Shown here piece after piece: positions 49,588 to 58,616 of a stretch of 64,000 bases of DNA. The stretch covers positions 4,971,501 through 5,035,500 of the forward strand of contig NZ_FXUY01000001.1 in assembly GCF_900182985.1 (NCBI RefSeq). The letters run 5' to 3'. Origin of the DNA: Pseudomonas helmanticensis (GTDB lineage Bacteria > Pseudomonadota > Gammaproteobacteria > Pseudomonadales > Pseudomonadaceae). Each line of letters starts with the position of its first letter. Position 1 is the stretch's first letter. Under the pieces are notes generated by a model. The model had not been told where the DNA came from, made no database searches, and saw only the letters and a list, made by a program, of their open reading frames with translations. The translations under genes were made by a program, and so were the position numbers.

Positions 49588-50355
49588 ATGTTGTGGCCAG
49601 GGACTCTGATTGGAGCCGGAGCAGGTTTTGCTATCGCGAGCATTCCGGGGGCCATGCTTGGTGCATTGCTGGGGCAGGCGCTGGATCGGCGCCTGCACCT
49701 GCAGAGCTGGGGGCATTTGCGTGAAAAGCTTGGCGGTCGACCAATGCTGCGCAACGACGAATTGCTTTTTGTGTTGCTCGGGCGGCTGGCCAAGAGTGAC
49801 GGGCGGGTTACTGACGGCCATATCCATCAGGCGCGCAACGAGATGCGCGCGCTGGAGATGGGAGAGCCTGCGCAGCGGCGGGCCATCGCCGCGTTCAATC
49901 GCGGCAAGTCCGGCAGCGATAGTCTGCGCGGTTACCTGCGCCGTCTGAGTACGCAGCCGCATGCCGCCGAGGGGGTGTTGCGTGCGTGTTGGCGAATGGT
50001 CTGGGCTGACGGTCGCGCAGGCGTCAGTGAGCGTGAATTACTCGCGCAGTGGGGCAAATGGCTGGGCTGGACGACGCATCAGGTGCAGGCGCTGGCCAGT
50101 GATTACGAACCCGGCAAACGGCCGATCGTCAGTGCGGCGGTGAGTTATCAGGAGGCGATGAAACTGCTTGGCGTGTCAGCGACCAGTGAGCCGGCGCAGA
50201 TCAAACGCGCTTATCGGCGTTTGCTCAGTCGTCATCATCCGGACAAGATTGCCGGCAGCGGGGCGACGCCGGCGCAGGTGCGTGACGCGACCGAACGTAC
50301 TCGGGAGCTGCACAACGCCTACACGTTGATTCGTGAACGGCGGGATTTTCGTTAG
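49588..50355 (+). CDS. DjlA-like membrane co-chaperone (TerB and J domains)
   Basis: The 255-residue protein has an N-terminal membrane segment rich in Gly and Ala (residues 5-28), a TerB-like helical domain (about 50-150) and a C-terminal J domain with the HPDK motif in RLLSRHHPDKIAG. The J domain would stimulate DnaK ATPase at the inner membrane. It begins one base after murU ends and so belongs to that operon. A REP pair follows. Confidence 0.9.
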   Translation: MLWPGTLIGAGAGFAIASIPGAMLGALLGQALDRRLHLQSWGHLREKLGGRPMLRNDELLFVLLGRLAKSDGRVTDGHIHQARNEMRALEMGEPAQRRAIAAFNRGKSGSDSLRGYLRRLSTQPHAAEGVLRACWRMVWADGRAGVSERELLAQWGKWLGWTTHQVQALASDYEPGKRPIVSAAVSYQEAMKLLGVSATSEPAQIKRAYRRLLSRHHPDKIAGSGATPAQVRDATERTRELHNAYTLIRERRDFR

Positions 50356-50368
50356 TTGTTGGAAGATC

Positions 50369-50438
50369 AAAAGATCGCGGCCTGCGGCAGCTCCTACATT
50401 GGTTTCCTGTAGGAGCTGCCGAAGGCTGCGATCTTTTT
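50369..50438. repeat. REP-type inverted repeat pair after the djlA-like gene
   Basis: AAGATCGCGGCCTGCGGCAGCTCCTACA and TGTAGGAGCTGCCGAAGGCTGCGATCTTTTT form a near-perfect stem between two convergent genes, with T-runs suitable for two-way termination. Confidence 0.88.
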
Positions 50439-50445
50439 GCTTTTA

Positions 50446-51435
50446 TCAATCGGTGTTCTGCGGACTCAGCCAGCCGCGCACCCGGCGGAACAACTGTTCC
50501 TGTTCGGCCTTGTTATCCGGCAACGCCTTCAACGCCACCTGGCTGAACGCTGACGTCTTCAAGCGTTTGCTCGCCTGCATACGTTCCAGCGCCGCGTTGC
50601 GATCCAGCGTTTTGTCCATGTAGAAAATGTCTGCGGTCGGCAACTTCAGTGTCGGTGTCAGCTCCGCCAGTTGCGGCTTGGCCTTGGCCGGCATCTGCGC
50701 GTCGACCATGACGAACTTCTCCACCTGCGCGGTTTGCTTCTCGCTCAGATAACGCGCCGCCCAATAGGCGCCCGTGCCATGGCCGAGCACGACAATGCGT
50801 CGCGCACTCTGCTGTTCGGCATAGCCAATCGCGGCATCGATGCGTGCGAAGATGCGTTCGGCGTCGGCCTTGGCTTGTTCTTCGGTGGTTTCGGCAACGA
50901 CCTGATCGGCGACTTCCGCTTCCCCACCCGCTGCCTGTTCGATCGGTTGTGCGGTGGTCGAATCCTTGCTGCCGGTTTCTGCTGCTTTCGGTGCGGCGGC
51001 GGGCTCGATTACACGCGGTGCGATGGCATCGCTTTGCAGATCGGGCAGGGTGATACTCAGGCTGCTCCACTCGACATCCGGCAGTTTGCGCCGCAACGGA
51101 CCGATTGCCTGCGGCCAGTCAGCCGTCTCGCCGGCGCCGGGGATGATAATCACCGCTCCTTTGGGTTCGGCGGTGTTGGCCGGTTTCCACAGGGCCAGAA
51201 AGGTGTCGCTGCCAGCCTGCAATTGCTGTTGTTCCTGCGCCGGCACCTTACGTTCCAGTGCGGCGGCCTCTTCCTGACTACGCTCAAGCAGTGGCTGGCG
51301 TTCGGCCGGTTTTTCTTCGGCAGGTTTTTCTGCCGTGGCGGCGGGCGCCGGGTCGGCGGCTTCAACGGAAAACGCACAAGGCAGGATCAGCGACAGGCAC
51401 AATGCTGGCATTGCCAGGCGATAAACAGAGGGCAT
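50446..51435 (-). CDS. DUF3530 family exported alpha/beta-hydrolase-like protein
   Basis: The 329-residue protein has a signal peptide (1 to about 26, ending VEA), a Glu/Ala/Pro-rich segment (about 28-70), and an alpha/beta-hydrolase-like domain starting near GAVIIIPGAGETADWP. Where a serine hydrolase would show G-x-S-x-G, this reads GHGTG, with no serine. The function of the family is unknown. A second low-complexity Ala/Glu stretch lies near 150-190. It is transcribed toward the djlA-like gene. Confidence 0.82.
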   Translation of the reverse strand: MPSVYRLAMPALCLSLILPCAFSVEAADPAPAATAEKPAEEKPAERQPLLERSQEEAAALERKVPAQEQQQLQAGSDTFLALWKPANTAEPKGAVIIIPGAGETADWPQAIGPLRRKLPDVEWSSLSITLPDLQSDAIAPRVIEPAAAPKAAETGSKDSTTAQPIEQAAGGEAEVADQVVAETTEEQAKADAERIFARIDAAIGYAEQQSARRIVVLGHGTGAYWAARYLSEKQTAQVEKFVMVDAQMPAKAKPQLAELTPTLKLPTADIFYMDKTLDRNAALERMQASKRLKTSAFSQVALKALPDNKAEQEQLFRRVRGWLSPQNTD

Positions 51436-51508
51436 CGGTTATTCCAGGCCAGAAAGTATCCCGGCAGCCTAATGGGTTGGTCAGAATTTGTCAGTGTATG
51501 AGACTTCA

Positions 51509-53905
51509 ATGAAGCGATTTTGCTGCCTGTGGGTTATCGGCTGTTTGTGGTTTCCCTTGATGGGCTGGGCGGCGCCTGCGCCACCGGCACACCTCGCGCA
51601 ATTGTCATCGGGTCAGCAGCAATGGCTGGCGCAGCATGCTGAATTGCGCGTCGGCCTGGTGCTGCAAGCGCCCTATGCGCAATATGACCGACGCTCGCAA
51701 CGCCTGTCCGGGGCCAACGTTGAGGTGATGAAGTTATTGGCCAAAGCGCTCAATGTCGAACTGAGCTGGCGCAATTTTCAAGACCTCGCGCAACTGGAAG
51801 CGGCCCTGAGCGCGGGTGAAATCGATATCGCCCCCGGCCTGACACAGACACCGAGCGCGTTGCGCCTGTGGCAGTTTTCCGATCCGTACATGCGCGTGCC
51901 GCAGTTGATCGTCAGCGATCAAAAGGCCAGCGGCGCCATCGATCTGGAAAAGCTCGACAGCCAGACCCGTGTTGCCGTGCGCATGCCGAGTACGACGGCA
52001 GACTATCTGCGCGGCAACTATCCACATCTGAACTTGCAAGGCGTGCCGCTGGACCGTCAGGCGTTGCAGTTGCTGTTGAGTCAGCAGGCGTCTTATGCGG
52101 TGATCGATGAAGCGCAGCTCGGGCGTTTATCGGTAGAGCCCGAGTTCGCCGAATTGCTGGTGGTCGGCGATATCGGTTTGCCGCAATTGCTGCGCATCGC
52201 AACGCGCCGCGACTGGCCCGAGCTTGCCGGCATCGTGCAGAGCGCCTTGCGCGCGATTCCGGGGAAAGACCTGGAGCGCCTGCACAATCAATGGCTGCAA
52301 CCGAAATATCCGCGACTGTCCGAGTCGCCGGGGTTTTGGCAGAACCTCAGTCTGTTGTTCGCGGTGATGCTGCTCAGTTGCGTGGCGATCGTGTTCTGGC
52401 AGCGGCGTCAGCAGCACAGTCTCGAACAGCGTCTGCTCGCCGCCCGCGAAGACATCGCCCTGCGCGCGGCAAGTGAGGAAGCCCTGCGGCTGACGCAGTT
52501 TTCCATCGATCAAAGTACCGTCGGCATTCTCTGGGTCAATTGGGACAGCCACGTGCGTTACGCCAATCGCGCGGCAGAAATCATGCTCGGTTATCCCTCG
52601 GGCGGGCTGATCGAGCGACCTTTGATCGACTTCGAGCCGGGCCTGCACATGGATCGCTGGCTCAATCTGTGGAAGCGCGCGCGGGCCAGCGAAGAAGGGC
52701 CGCTGAGTTTCGAAACCAATTGCGTGCGCGCCGATGGCAGTGTCTTGCCGGCGGATGTGTCGCTGAGTTTTCTGCGCTTTCGCGACAGCGAGTATCTGGT
52801 GGTTTATCTCAACGACGTCACTGAGCGTCGCCGTGCATTGGCCGCGTTGCAGGAAAGTGAGGCGCGCCTGCAAGGCATCGCCGCCAACGTGCCGGGGCTG
52901 GTGTTTCGTCTGGAGCGGGCGCCGGTGACCGGGCAGATCGACTTTGCCTATATCAGCGAGGGCAGTGAAAGCCTGGTCGGCTACGCGCCGGCCGTGATTG
53001 CCCACCGTGACATGGGCCTGCGCAGTCTGGTGCACCCGGACGACAAGGCCAGTTATCACCGCACCCAGGATCAGGCGCTGGACACCGACAGCGACTGGTC
53101 GTGGCAGGGCCGGATCGTCACGCGTCAGGGTGAACAACGCTGGGCCGAGATCAAGGCGATCACCCGCCAGCTGGAGGATGGCGCTTACGTGTGGGATGGC
53201 ATCGTCTGGGACATCACCGAGAGCAAGCGCATCGAGCTGGAACTGGCCGATTCTCGCGAACAACTGCGCGAACTGTCGGCGCACCTTGAGAGCGTGCGCG
53301 AAGAGGAAAAGGCGCGGATCGCCCGCGAAGTGCACGATGAACTGGGGCAGATGCTCACCGTGCTGAAACTGGAGACGTCGATGTGCGAATTGGCCTATGC
53401 GCAACTCGACCCAGGCCTGAATGAGCGGCTGAACAGCATGAAGCGCCTGATCGCCCAGTTGTTTCAGTTGGTGCGGGATGTGGCGACGGCGTTGCGTCCG
53501 CCGATTCTCGATGCCGGGATTGCTTCGGCGATCGAGTGGCAGGCGCGACGGTTCGAGTCGCGTACGCAGATTCCGTGTCTGGTGCAGGTGCCGGACAACC
53601 TGCCGCCGCTCAGCGATGCCAAGGCGATCGGGCTGTTCCGGATATTGCAGGAAGCGCTGACCAACGTGATGCGTCATGCTCAGGCGCATACTGTTGAGCT
53701 GACACTGGAGCTTGCGGGCGACGAATTGTGCCTGACGGTTGCCGATGATGGCGTAGGATTTGTCGCCGCGACGGGGCGGCCGACTTCGTTCGGGCTGGTC
53801 GGCATGCGTGAGCGGGTGTTGATCATGGGCGGGCGGTTGGTGCTGGAGAGTGAGCCGGGGGAGGGCACTAGTCTGGTGGTGCGCGTGCCGGTGAGTGAGG
53901 CCTGA
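51509..53905 (+). CDS. agtS: AgtS-like sensor histidine kinase with solute-binding and PAS domains
   Basis: By position and partner this is AgtS (PA0600), the sensor for the Agt amino-acid uptake system. The 798-residue protein has a signal peptide (1 to about 21), a periplasmic solute-binding domain (about 35-260), a transmembrane helix (about 280-300), two PAS domains (about 325-440 and 455-580), a NarL-type dimerisation domain with phospho-acceptor His609 in REVHDELGQ, and a C-terminal ATPase domain (EALTNVMRHA, DDGVGF). The ATG at 51509 with GAG upstream is preferred over a TTG at 51488. The binding domain suggests it senses a small amine or amino acid directly. Confidence 0.88.
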   Translation: MKRFCCLWVIGCLWFPLMGWAAPAPPAHLAQLSSGQQQWLAQHAELRVGLVLQAPYAQYDRRSQRLSGANVEVMKLLAKALNVELSWRNFQDLAQLEAALSAGEIDIAPGLTQTPSALRLWQFSDPYMRVPQLIVSDQKASGAIDLEKLDSQTRVAVRMPSTTADYLRGNYPHLNLQGVPLDRQALQLLLSQQASYAVIDEAQLGRLSVEPEFAELLVVGDIGLPQLLRIATRRDWPELAGIVQSALRAIPGKDLERLHNQWLQPKYPRLSESPGFWQNLSLLFAVMLLSCVAIVFWQRRQQHSLEQRLLAAREDIALRAASEEALRLTQFSIDQSTVGILWVNWDSHVRYANRAAEIMLGYPSGGLIERPLIDFEPGLHMDRWLNLWKRARASEEGPLSFETNCVRADGSVLPADVSLSFLRFRDSEYLVVYLNDVTERRRALAALQESEARLQGIAANVPGLVFRLERAPVTGQIDFAYISEGSESLVGYAPAVIAHRDMGLRSLVHPDDKASYHRTQDQALDTDSDWSWQGRIVTRQGEQRWAEIKAITRQLEDGAYVWDGIVWDITESKRIELELADSREQLRELSAHLESVREEEKARIAREVHDELGQMLTVLKLETSMCELAYAQLDPGLNERLNSMKRLIAQLFQLVRDVATALRPPILDAGIASAIEWQARRFESRTQIPCLVQVPDNLPPLSDAKAIGLFRILQEALTNVMRHAQAHTVELTLELAGDELCLTVADDGVGFVAATGRPTSFGLVGMRERVLIMGGRLVLESEPGEGTSLVVRVPVSEA

Positions 53906-53930
53906 AAGTCTGTGGTGTTTGAGCTGACGC

Positions 53931-53957
53931 TATCGCGAGCAGGCTCACTCCTACAGG
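53931..53957. repeat. Single REP unit between agtS and agtR
   Basis: TATCGCGAGCAGGCTCACTCCTACAGGG is one copy of the unit that forms the inverted pair at 14772. No partner copy is nearby. Confidence 0.8.
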
Positions 53958-53990
53958 GATTAGTGTTTGCTTGAAGTCTGGAGAAAAAAT

Positions 53991-54620
53991 TTGATCCGTG
54001 TACTGGTAGCCGAAGACCACACCATCGTCCGTGAGGGCATCAAGCAATTGATCGGTCTGGCCAAGGATCTGCAGGTGGTGGGCGAGGCGAGCAACGGCGA
54101 GCAACTGCTGGAGACGCTTCGCCATGTTCCGTGCGAAGTGGTGCTGCTCGATATCTCCATGCCCGGCGTCAACGGCCTCGAAGCGATCCCGCGTATTCGC
54201 GCACTGAACAATCCGCCGGCGATTCTGGTGCTGTCGATGCACGATGAAGCGCAGATGGCCGCCCGCGCGCTGAAGGTCGGTGCGGCCGGGTATGCGACCA
54301 AGGACAGCGATCCGGCGCTGTTGCTCACGGCGATCCGCAAGGTCGCGGCGGGTGGGCGTTATATCGACCCGGATCTGGCCGATCGCATGGTCTTCGAAGT
54401 CGGCCTGACCGATGCCAGGCCATTGCACTCACTGCTTTCCGAGCGCGAATTCTCGGTGTTCGAGCGCCTGGCCCAAGGCGCCAACGTCAACGACATCGCC
54501 CAGCAACTGGCGCTGAGCAGCAAAACCATCAGTACCCACAAGGCGCGGCTGATGCAGAAGCTCAACATCACCTCCCTCGCTGAACTCGTCAAATACGCGA
54601 TGGAACACAAACTCCTCTAA
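53991..54620 (+). CDS. agtR: AgtR-like response regulator (NarL/FixJ family)
   Basis: The 209-residue protein has a receiver domain (phospho-acceptor Asp54 in LLDISMPG) and a LuxR-type helix-turn-helix at the C-terminus (LSEREFSVFERLAQGANVND, SSKTISTHKARL). It is the partner of the preceding kinase. In P. aeruginosa AgtR controls the agt genes and has been tied to responses to GABA, 5-aminovalerate and peptidoglycan fragments. The start is TTG at 53991 with TGGAG seven bases before; frames further upstream run through a REP unit. Confidence 0.9.
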   Translation: MIRVLVAEDHTIVREGIKQLIGLAKDLQVVGEASNGEQLLETLRHVPCEVVLLDISMPGVNGLEAIPRIRALNNPPAILVLSMHDEAQMAARALKVGAAGYATKDSDPALLLTAIRKVAAGGRYIDPDLADRMVFEVGLTDARPLHSLLSEREFSVFERLAQGANVNDIAQQLALSSKTISTHKARLMQKLNITSLAELVKYAMEHKLL

Positions 54621-54629
54621 ACCCGTCCC

Positions 54630-54712
54630 CTGTAGGAGCTGCCGCAGGCTGCGATCTTTTGATCTTGCTGTTTATAAAGTCAAAAGATCGCAGCCTTCGG
54701 CAGCTCCTACAG
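54630..54712. repeat. REP-type inverted repeat pair after agtR
   Basis: CTGTAGGAGCTGCCGCAGGCTGCGATCTTTTGA and its inverted copy (one mismatch) make a 33-bp stem, probably ending the agtSR transcript before the agtA promoter region. Confidence 0.9.
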
Positions 54713-54812
54713 TAGAGCGCGTGGGCATATCTGTTAGCGACACACTTTTTCGCCCTCGCTTGCGGCTCGCAGCTTGTCACTCGCCATTGCCGTATCCGTT
54801 AGCGCCATCCTT

Positions 54813-54828
54813 GTAGGGCAATCCCTAC
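54813..54828. promoter_or_regulatory. Palindrome upstream of agtA, candidate AgtR site
   Basis: GTAGGG-CAAT-CCCTAC is a perfect 16-base palindrome 111 bases before the agtA ATG. NarL/FixJ-type regulators bind short inverted repeats at such distances. The region 54713-54939 otherwise holds only the presumed agtA promoter. Confidence 0.45.
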
Positions 54829-54939
54829 CCCCAACCTTCCATCCGGCTGAGGCGATTCTCTCCTGCGCCCCGATTTGCGTGCCTGTCAGCAACCACTAGG
54901 CTTAATCCACAAGCAGTCATCAACAACAAAGGTGTGGGT

Positions 54940-56064
54940 ATGAGCCAGGTCGATTCAAACGCAGGGGCCAGTGATGTGCTGGTCAGCTTTCGTGGAGTGC
55001 AGAAGAGCTACGACGGCGAGAACCTGATCGTCAAAGACCTTAACCTGGACATTCGCAAAGGCGAATTTCTCACCCTGCTCGGGCCGTCCGGTTCCGGCAA
55101 AACCACCAGCCTGATGATGCTCGCCGGTTTCGAAACGCCGACTGCCGGTGAAATCCTGCTGGCCGGGCGTTCGATCAACAACGTGCCGCCGCACAAGCGT
55201 GACATCGGCATGGTGTTCCAGAATTACGCGCTGTTCCCGCACATGACCGTGGCTGAAAACCTCGCCTTCCCGCTGACCGTGCGCGGTCTGAACAAAAGCG
55301 ACGTCAGCGACCGCGTGAAGAAAGTCCTCAGCATGGTTCAGCTCGACGCGTTCGCCTCGCGCTATCCGGCGCAGTTGTCCGGTGGCCAGCAGCAACGGGT
55401 GGCACTGGCCCGCGCGCTGGTGTTCGAGCCGCAACTGGTGCTGATGGATGAACCCCTCGGCGCCCTCGACAAACAACTGCGTGAACACATGCAGATGGAA
55501 ATCAAACACCTGCACCAGCGCCTCGGCGTGACCGTGGTCTACGTGACACACGACCAAGGTGAAGCGCTGACCATGTCCGACCGCGTCGCGGTTTTCCATC
55601 AAGGCGAAATTCAGCAGATCGCCCCGCCGCGCACACTTTACGAAGAACCGAAAAACACCTTCGTCGCCAACTTCATCGGCGAGAACAACCGCCTCAACGG
55701 TCGCTTGCTCAGCCAGACCGGCGAGCGTTGCGTGGTCGAATTGGGTCGTGGCGAAAAGGTCGAGGCACTGGCGGTCAACGTCGGCCAGACCGGCGAGCCG
55801 GTGACCCTGTCGATTCGTCCGGAGCGCGTCAGTCTCAACGGTTCCAGCGATCAATGCGTTAACCGCTTCTCAGGGAGGGTGGCGGAATTCATCTATCTGG
55901 GCGACCACGTCCGGGTGCGCCTGGAAGTCTGCGGCAAGACCGACTTCTTCGTGAAACAACCGATTGCCGAGCTCGATCCCGCGCTCGCTGTCGGTGACGT
56001 GGTACCGCTTGGCTGGCAGGTCGAGCACGTTCGCGCGCTTGATCCACTTTTAGAGGCGCATTAA
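54940..56064 (+). CDS. agtA: AgtA, ABC transporter ATPase (GABA/5-aminovalerate uptake)
   Basis: The 374-residue ATPase has Walker A GPSGSGKTT, signature LSGGQQQRVALARAL, Walker B LVLMDEP and the H-loop VTHDQ, followed by a TOBE-type regulatory domain (about 285-365) typical of the PotA/polyamine group. With AgtB, C and D it forms an importer at the inner membrane. The ATG at 54940 has AAAGG seven bases before; an in-frame GTG two codons earlier is less likely. Substrate is assigned from the P. aeruginosa agt locus, not from motifs. Confidence 0.9.
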   Translation: MSQVDSNAGASDVLVSFRGVQKSYDGENLIVKDLNLDIRKGEFLTLLGPSGSGKTTSLMMLAGFETPTAGEILLAGRSINNVPPHKRDIGMVFQNYALFPHMTVAENLAFPLTVRGLNKSDVSDRVKKVLSMVQLDAFASRYPAQLSGGQQQRVALARALVFEPQLVLMDEPLGALDKQLREHMQMEIKHLHQRLGVTVVYVTHDQGEALTMSDRVAVFHQGEIQQIAPPRTLYEEPKNTFVANFIGENNRLNGRLLSQTGERCVVELGRGEKVEALAVNVGQTGEPVTLSIRPERVSLNGSSDQCVNRFSGRVAEFIYLGDHVRVRLEVCGKTDFFVKQPIAELDPALAVGDVVPLGWQVEHVRALDPLLEAH

Positions 56065-56112
56065 TCGCCCCGGCAATACCAACACCAACCCTGCACGTGG
56101 AGAGAACAATAA

Positions 56113-57156
56113 ATGTTGAGATCCCTGAAGTTCACCGCCCTGACCCTGGGCCTGATGGGTGCGGCAAGCGCGATGGCCGCAGGCCCCGATTTGACCGTGG
56201 TGTCGTTTGGCGGGGCGAACAAGGCGGCGCAAGTCAAAGCCTTCTATGCACCGTGGGAAGCGGCGGGCAACGGCAAGATCGTCGCCGGCGAATACAACGG
56301 CGAAATGGCCAAGGTCAAAGCCATGGTCGACACCAAGAGCGTGTCGTGGGATCTGGTCGAAGTTGAATCGCCAGAGCTGTCCCGTGGTTGCGACGAAGAC
56401 ATGTTCGAGCAACTCGACCCGGCGCTGTTCGGCAAATCCGAAGACTACGTCAAAGGCGCGATTCAGCCGTGCGGCGTGGGCTTCTTCGTTTGGTCGACCG
56501 TGCTGGCCTACAACGCCGACAAGCTGAAAACCGCGCCAACCAGTTGGGCTGATTTCTGGGACACCAAGAAATTCCCGGGCAAGCGTGGCCTGCGCAAAGG
56601 CGCCAAGTACACCCTTGAGTTCGCTTTGATGGCGGATGGCGTGGCGCCGAAAGACGTCTACAAAGTGCTGGCCGGCAAGGACGGTCAGGATCGCGCGTTC
56701 AAGAAACTCGATGAGCTGAAACCGAGCATCCAGTGGTGGGAAGCTGGCGCGCAGCCGCCGCAATACCTCGCTTCCGGTGACGTGGTGATGAGCTCGGCTT
56801 ATAACGGCCGCATCGCTGCCGTGCAAAAAGAATCCAACCTGAAAGTGGTGTGGAACGGCGGCATCTACGACTTCGATGCCTGGGCGATTCCGAAAGGTCT
56901 CGACGCCAAGCGTGCCGAAGCGGCGAAGAAATTCATCGCCTACTCGGTACAGCCGCAGCAGCAGAAGACCTACTCGGAAAACATCGCCTACGGCCCGGCC
57001 AATACCCAGGCTGTGCCGCTGCTGGCCAAGGATGTCCTGAAAGACATGCCGACCACCCCGGAAAACATCGCCAACCAGGTGCAGATCGACGTCAGCTTCT
57101 GGGCTGACAACGGCGAGCAACTGGAGCAGCGCTTCAACTCCTGGGCCGCGAAATAA
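56113..57156 (+). CDS. agtB: AgtB, periplasmic substrate-binding protein
   Basis: The 347-residue protein has a signal peptide (1-23, cut after SAMAA) and the fold pattern of PotD/spermidine-type binding proteins (DLTVVSFGGANKAAQ, DLVEVESPEL). It should capture the substrate in the periplasm and deliver it to AgtC/AgtD. It starts 48 bases after agtA; a 200-base repeat-bearing gap follows, which may give it a higher mRNA level than the permeases, as is common for binding proteins. Confidence 0.9.
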   Translation: MLRSLKFTALTLGLMGAASAMAAGPDLTVVSFGGANKAAQVKAFYAPWEAAGNGKIVAGEYNGEMAKVKAMVDTKSVSWDLVEVESPELSRGCDEDMFEQLDPALFGKSEDYVKGAIQPCGVGFFVWSTVLAYNADKLKTAPTSWADFWDTKKFPGKRGLRKGAKYTLEFALMADGVAPKDVYKVLAGKDGQDRAFKKLDELKPSIQWWEAGAQPPQYLASGDVVMSSAYNGRIAAVQKESNLKVVWNGGIYDFDAWAIPKGLDAKRAEAAKKFIAYSVQPQQQKTYSENIAYGPANTQAVPLLAKDVLKDMPTTPENIANQVQIDVSFWADNGEQLEQRFNSWAAK

Positions 57157-57186
57157 CCCGAGCATACGGGCCGACGGCTTTCCGGA

Positions 57187-57294
57187 TGATCATTCCCACG
57201 CTCTGCGTGGGAATGCCGCCCGGGACGCTCCGCGTCCCCGTGTGACGCAGAGCGTCACTGGATTCATTCCCACGCAGAGCGTGGGAACGATCAG
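57187..57294. repeat. Nested inverted repeats (ATTCCCACGCTCTGCGTGGGAAT type) between agtB and agtC
   Basis: The outer arms GATCATTCCCACGC and GCGTGGGAACGATC are inverted copies; each flank is also a small palindrome of its own, and a third element GGGACGCTCCGCGTCCC lies between. It resembles dispersed Pseudomonas repeats. Here it splits the agt operon and may reduce readthrough to the permease genes. Confidence 0.88.
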
Positions 57295-57356
57295 TAGCAA
57301 AAGTTCGAGGTGGTATTCGCCACCTCTGTAACGATCAAAGATTTGCGGAGTACGTC

Positions 57357-58604
57357 ATGGCCATCGCCGTTCCCCTGAACGAGGGCAACAGCCCCACCTT
57401 GAAGCAGAAGCTCAAACGCGCCGAGCGGGTCAACCGCTGGAAAGCTCAAGCGCTGATCGCGCCGTTGGTGCTGTTTCTGCTGCTGGTGTTTCTGGTGCCG
57501 ATCGTGGCGCTGCTCTACAAAAGCGTCGGCAACCCCGAAGTGGTCGGCGGCATGCCGCGCACCGTGGCGGCCATCGCCAGTTGGGACGGTCGCGGCCTGC
57601 CCGCTGAACCGGTCTACAAAGCCGCCGGCGAAGACCTCGCTGAAGCGCGTAAAAACCAGACGCTGGGCGATCTGTCCAAGCGCTTGAACATGGAGTTGGC
57701 CGGCTATCGCAGCCTGCTGACCAAAACCGCCCGGGCGCTGCCCTTCGCCAGCGAACCGGCCTCTTATAAAGAAGCCCTGGAAGGTCTCGACGAACGTTGG
57801 GGCGACCCGGCCTACTGGCAAGCGGTCAAACGCAACACCAGCAGCATCACCCCGTATTACCTGCTGGCAGCGGTCGATCACCGTATCGACGACCTCGGCG
57901 AAGTCGCCTCGGCCACTCCGGATCAGGCGATCTACCTCGACATCTTCGCCCGCACGTTCTGGATGGGCCTGATCATCACCGTGATCTGCCTGCTACTCGC
58001 TTATCCACTGGCGTACCTGCTGGCGAACCTGCCCTCGCGCCAGAGCAATCTGCTGATGATTCTGGTGCTGTTGCCGTTCTGGACCTCGATTCTGGTGCGC
58101 GTCGCCGCGTGGATCGTGCTCCTGCAATCGGGCGGTCTGATCAACAGTGGCCTGATGGCCATGGGCATCATCGATAAACCGCTGGAACTGGTGTTCAACC
58201 GCACCGGTGTGTACATCTCGATGGTGCACATCCTGCTGCCGTTCATGATCCTGCCGATCTACAGCGTGATGAAAGGCATCTCGCCAACCTACATGCGCGC
58301 GGCAATTTCCCTTGGCTGCCATCCGTTCGCCAGTTTCTGGCGGGTGTACTTCCCGCAGACCTATGCCGGCGTCGGCGCCGGGTGCCTGTTGGTGTTCATT
58401 CTCGCCATCGGCTACTACATCACCCCGGCACTGCTCGGCAGCCCGAACGATCAAATGGTCAGCTACTTCGTTGCCTTCTACACCAACACCAGCATCAACT
58501 GGGGCATGGCCACCGCACTGGGCGGGCTGTTGCTGCTGGCGACCGTGGTGCTTTATCTGATTTACAGCTGGCTGGTCGGCGCCAGTCGCCTGCGCCTGAG
58601 CTAA
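57357..58604 (+). CDS. agtC: AgtC, ABC transporter permease
   Basis: The 415-residue permease has one N-terminal transmembrane helix (about 35-55), a long hydrophilic insert of about 140 residues that should lie in the periplasm, then five or more helices and the EAA-type loop YMRAAISLGCHPFASFWRV that docks on the ATPase. The insert makes it longer than PotB-type permeases. GCGGAG lies six bases before the ATG. It pairs with AgtD. Confidence 0.88.
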   Translation: MAIAVPLNEGNSPTLKQKLKRAERVNRWKAQALIAPLVLFLLLVFLVPIVALLYKSVGNPEVVGGMPRTVAAIASWDGRGLPAEPVYKAAGEDLAEARKNQTLGDLSKRLNMELAGYRSLLTKTARALPFASEPASYKEALEGLDERWGDPAYWQAVKRNTSSITPYYLLAAVDHRIDDLGEVASATPDQAIYLDIFARTFWMGLIITVICLLLAYPLAYLLANLPSRQSNLLMILVLLPFWTSILVRVAAWIVLLQSGGLINSGLMAMGIIDKPLELVFNRTGVYISMVHILLPFMILPIYSVMKGISPTYMRAAISLGCHPFASFWRVYFPQTYAGVGAGCLLVFILAIGYYITPALLGSPNDQMVSYFVAFYTNTSINWGMATALGGLLLLATVVLYLIYSWLVGASRLRLS

Positions 58605-58616
58605 GGGGAATTCGAG

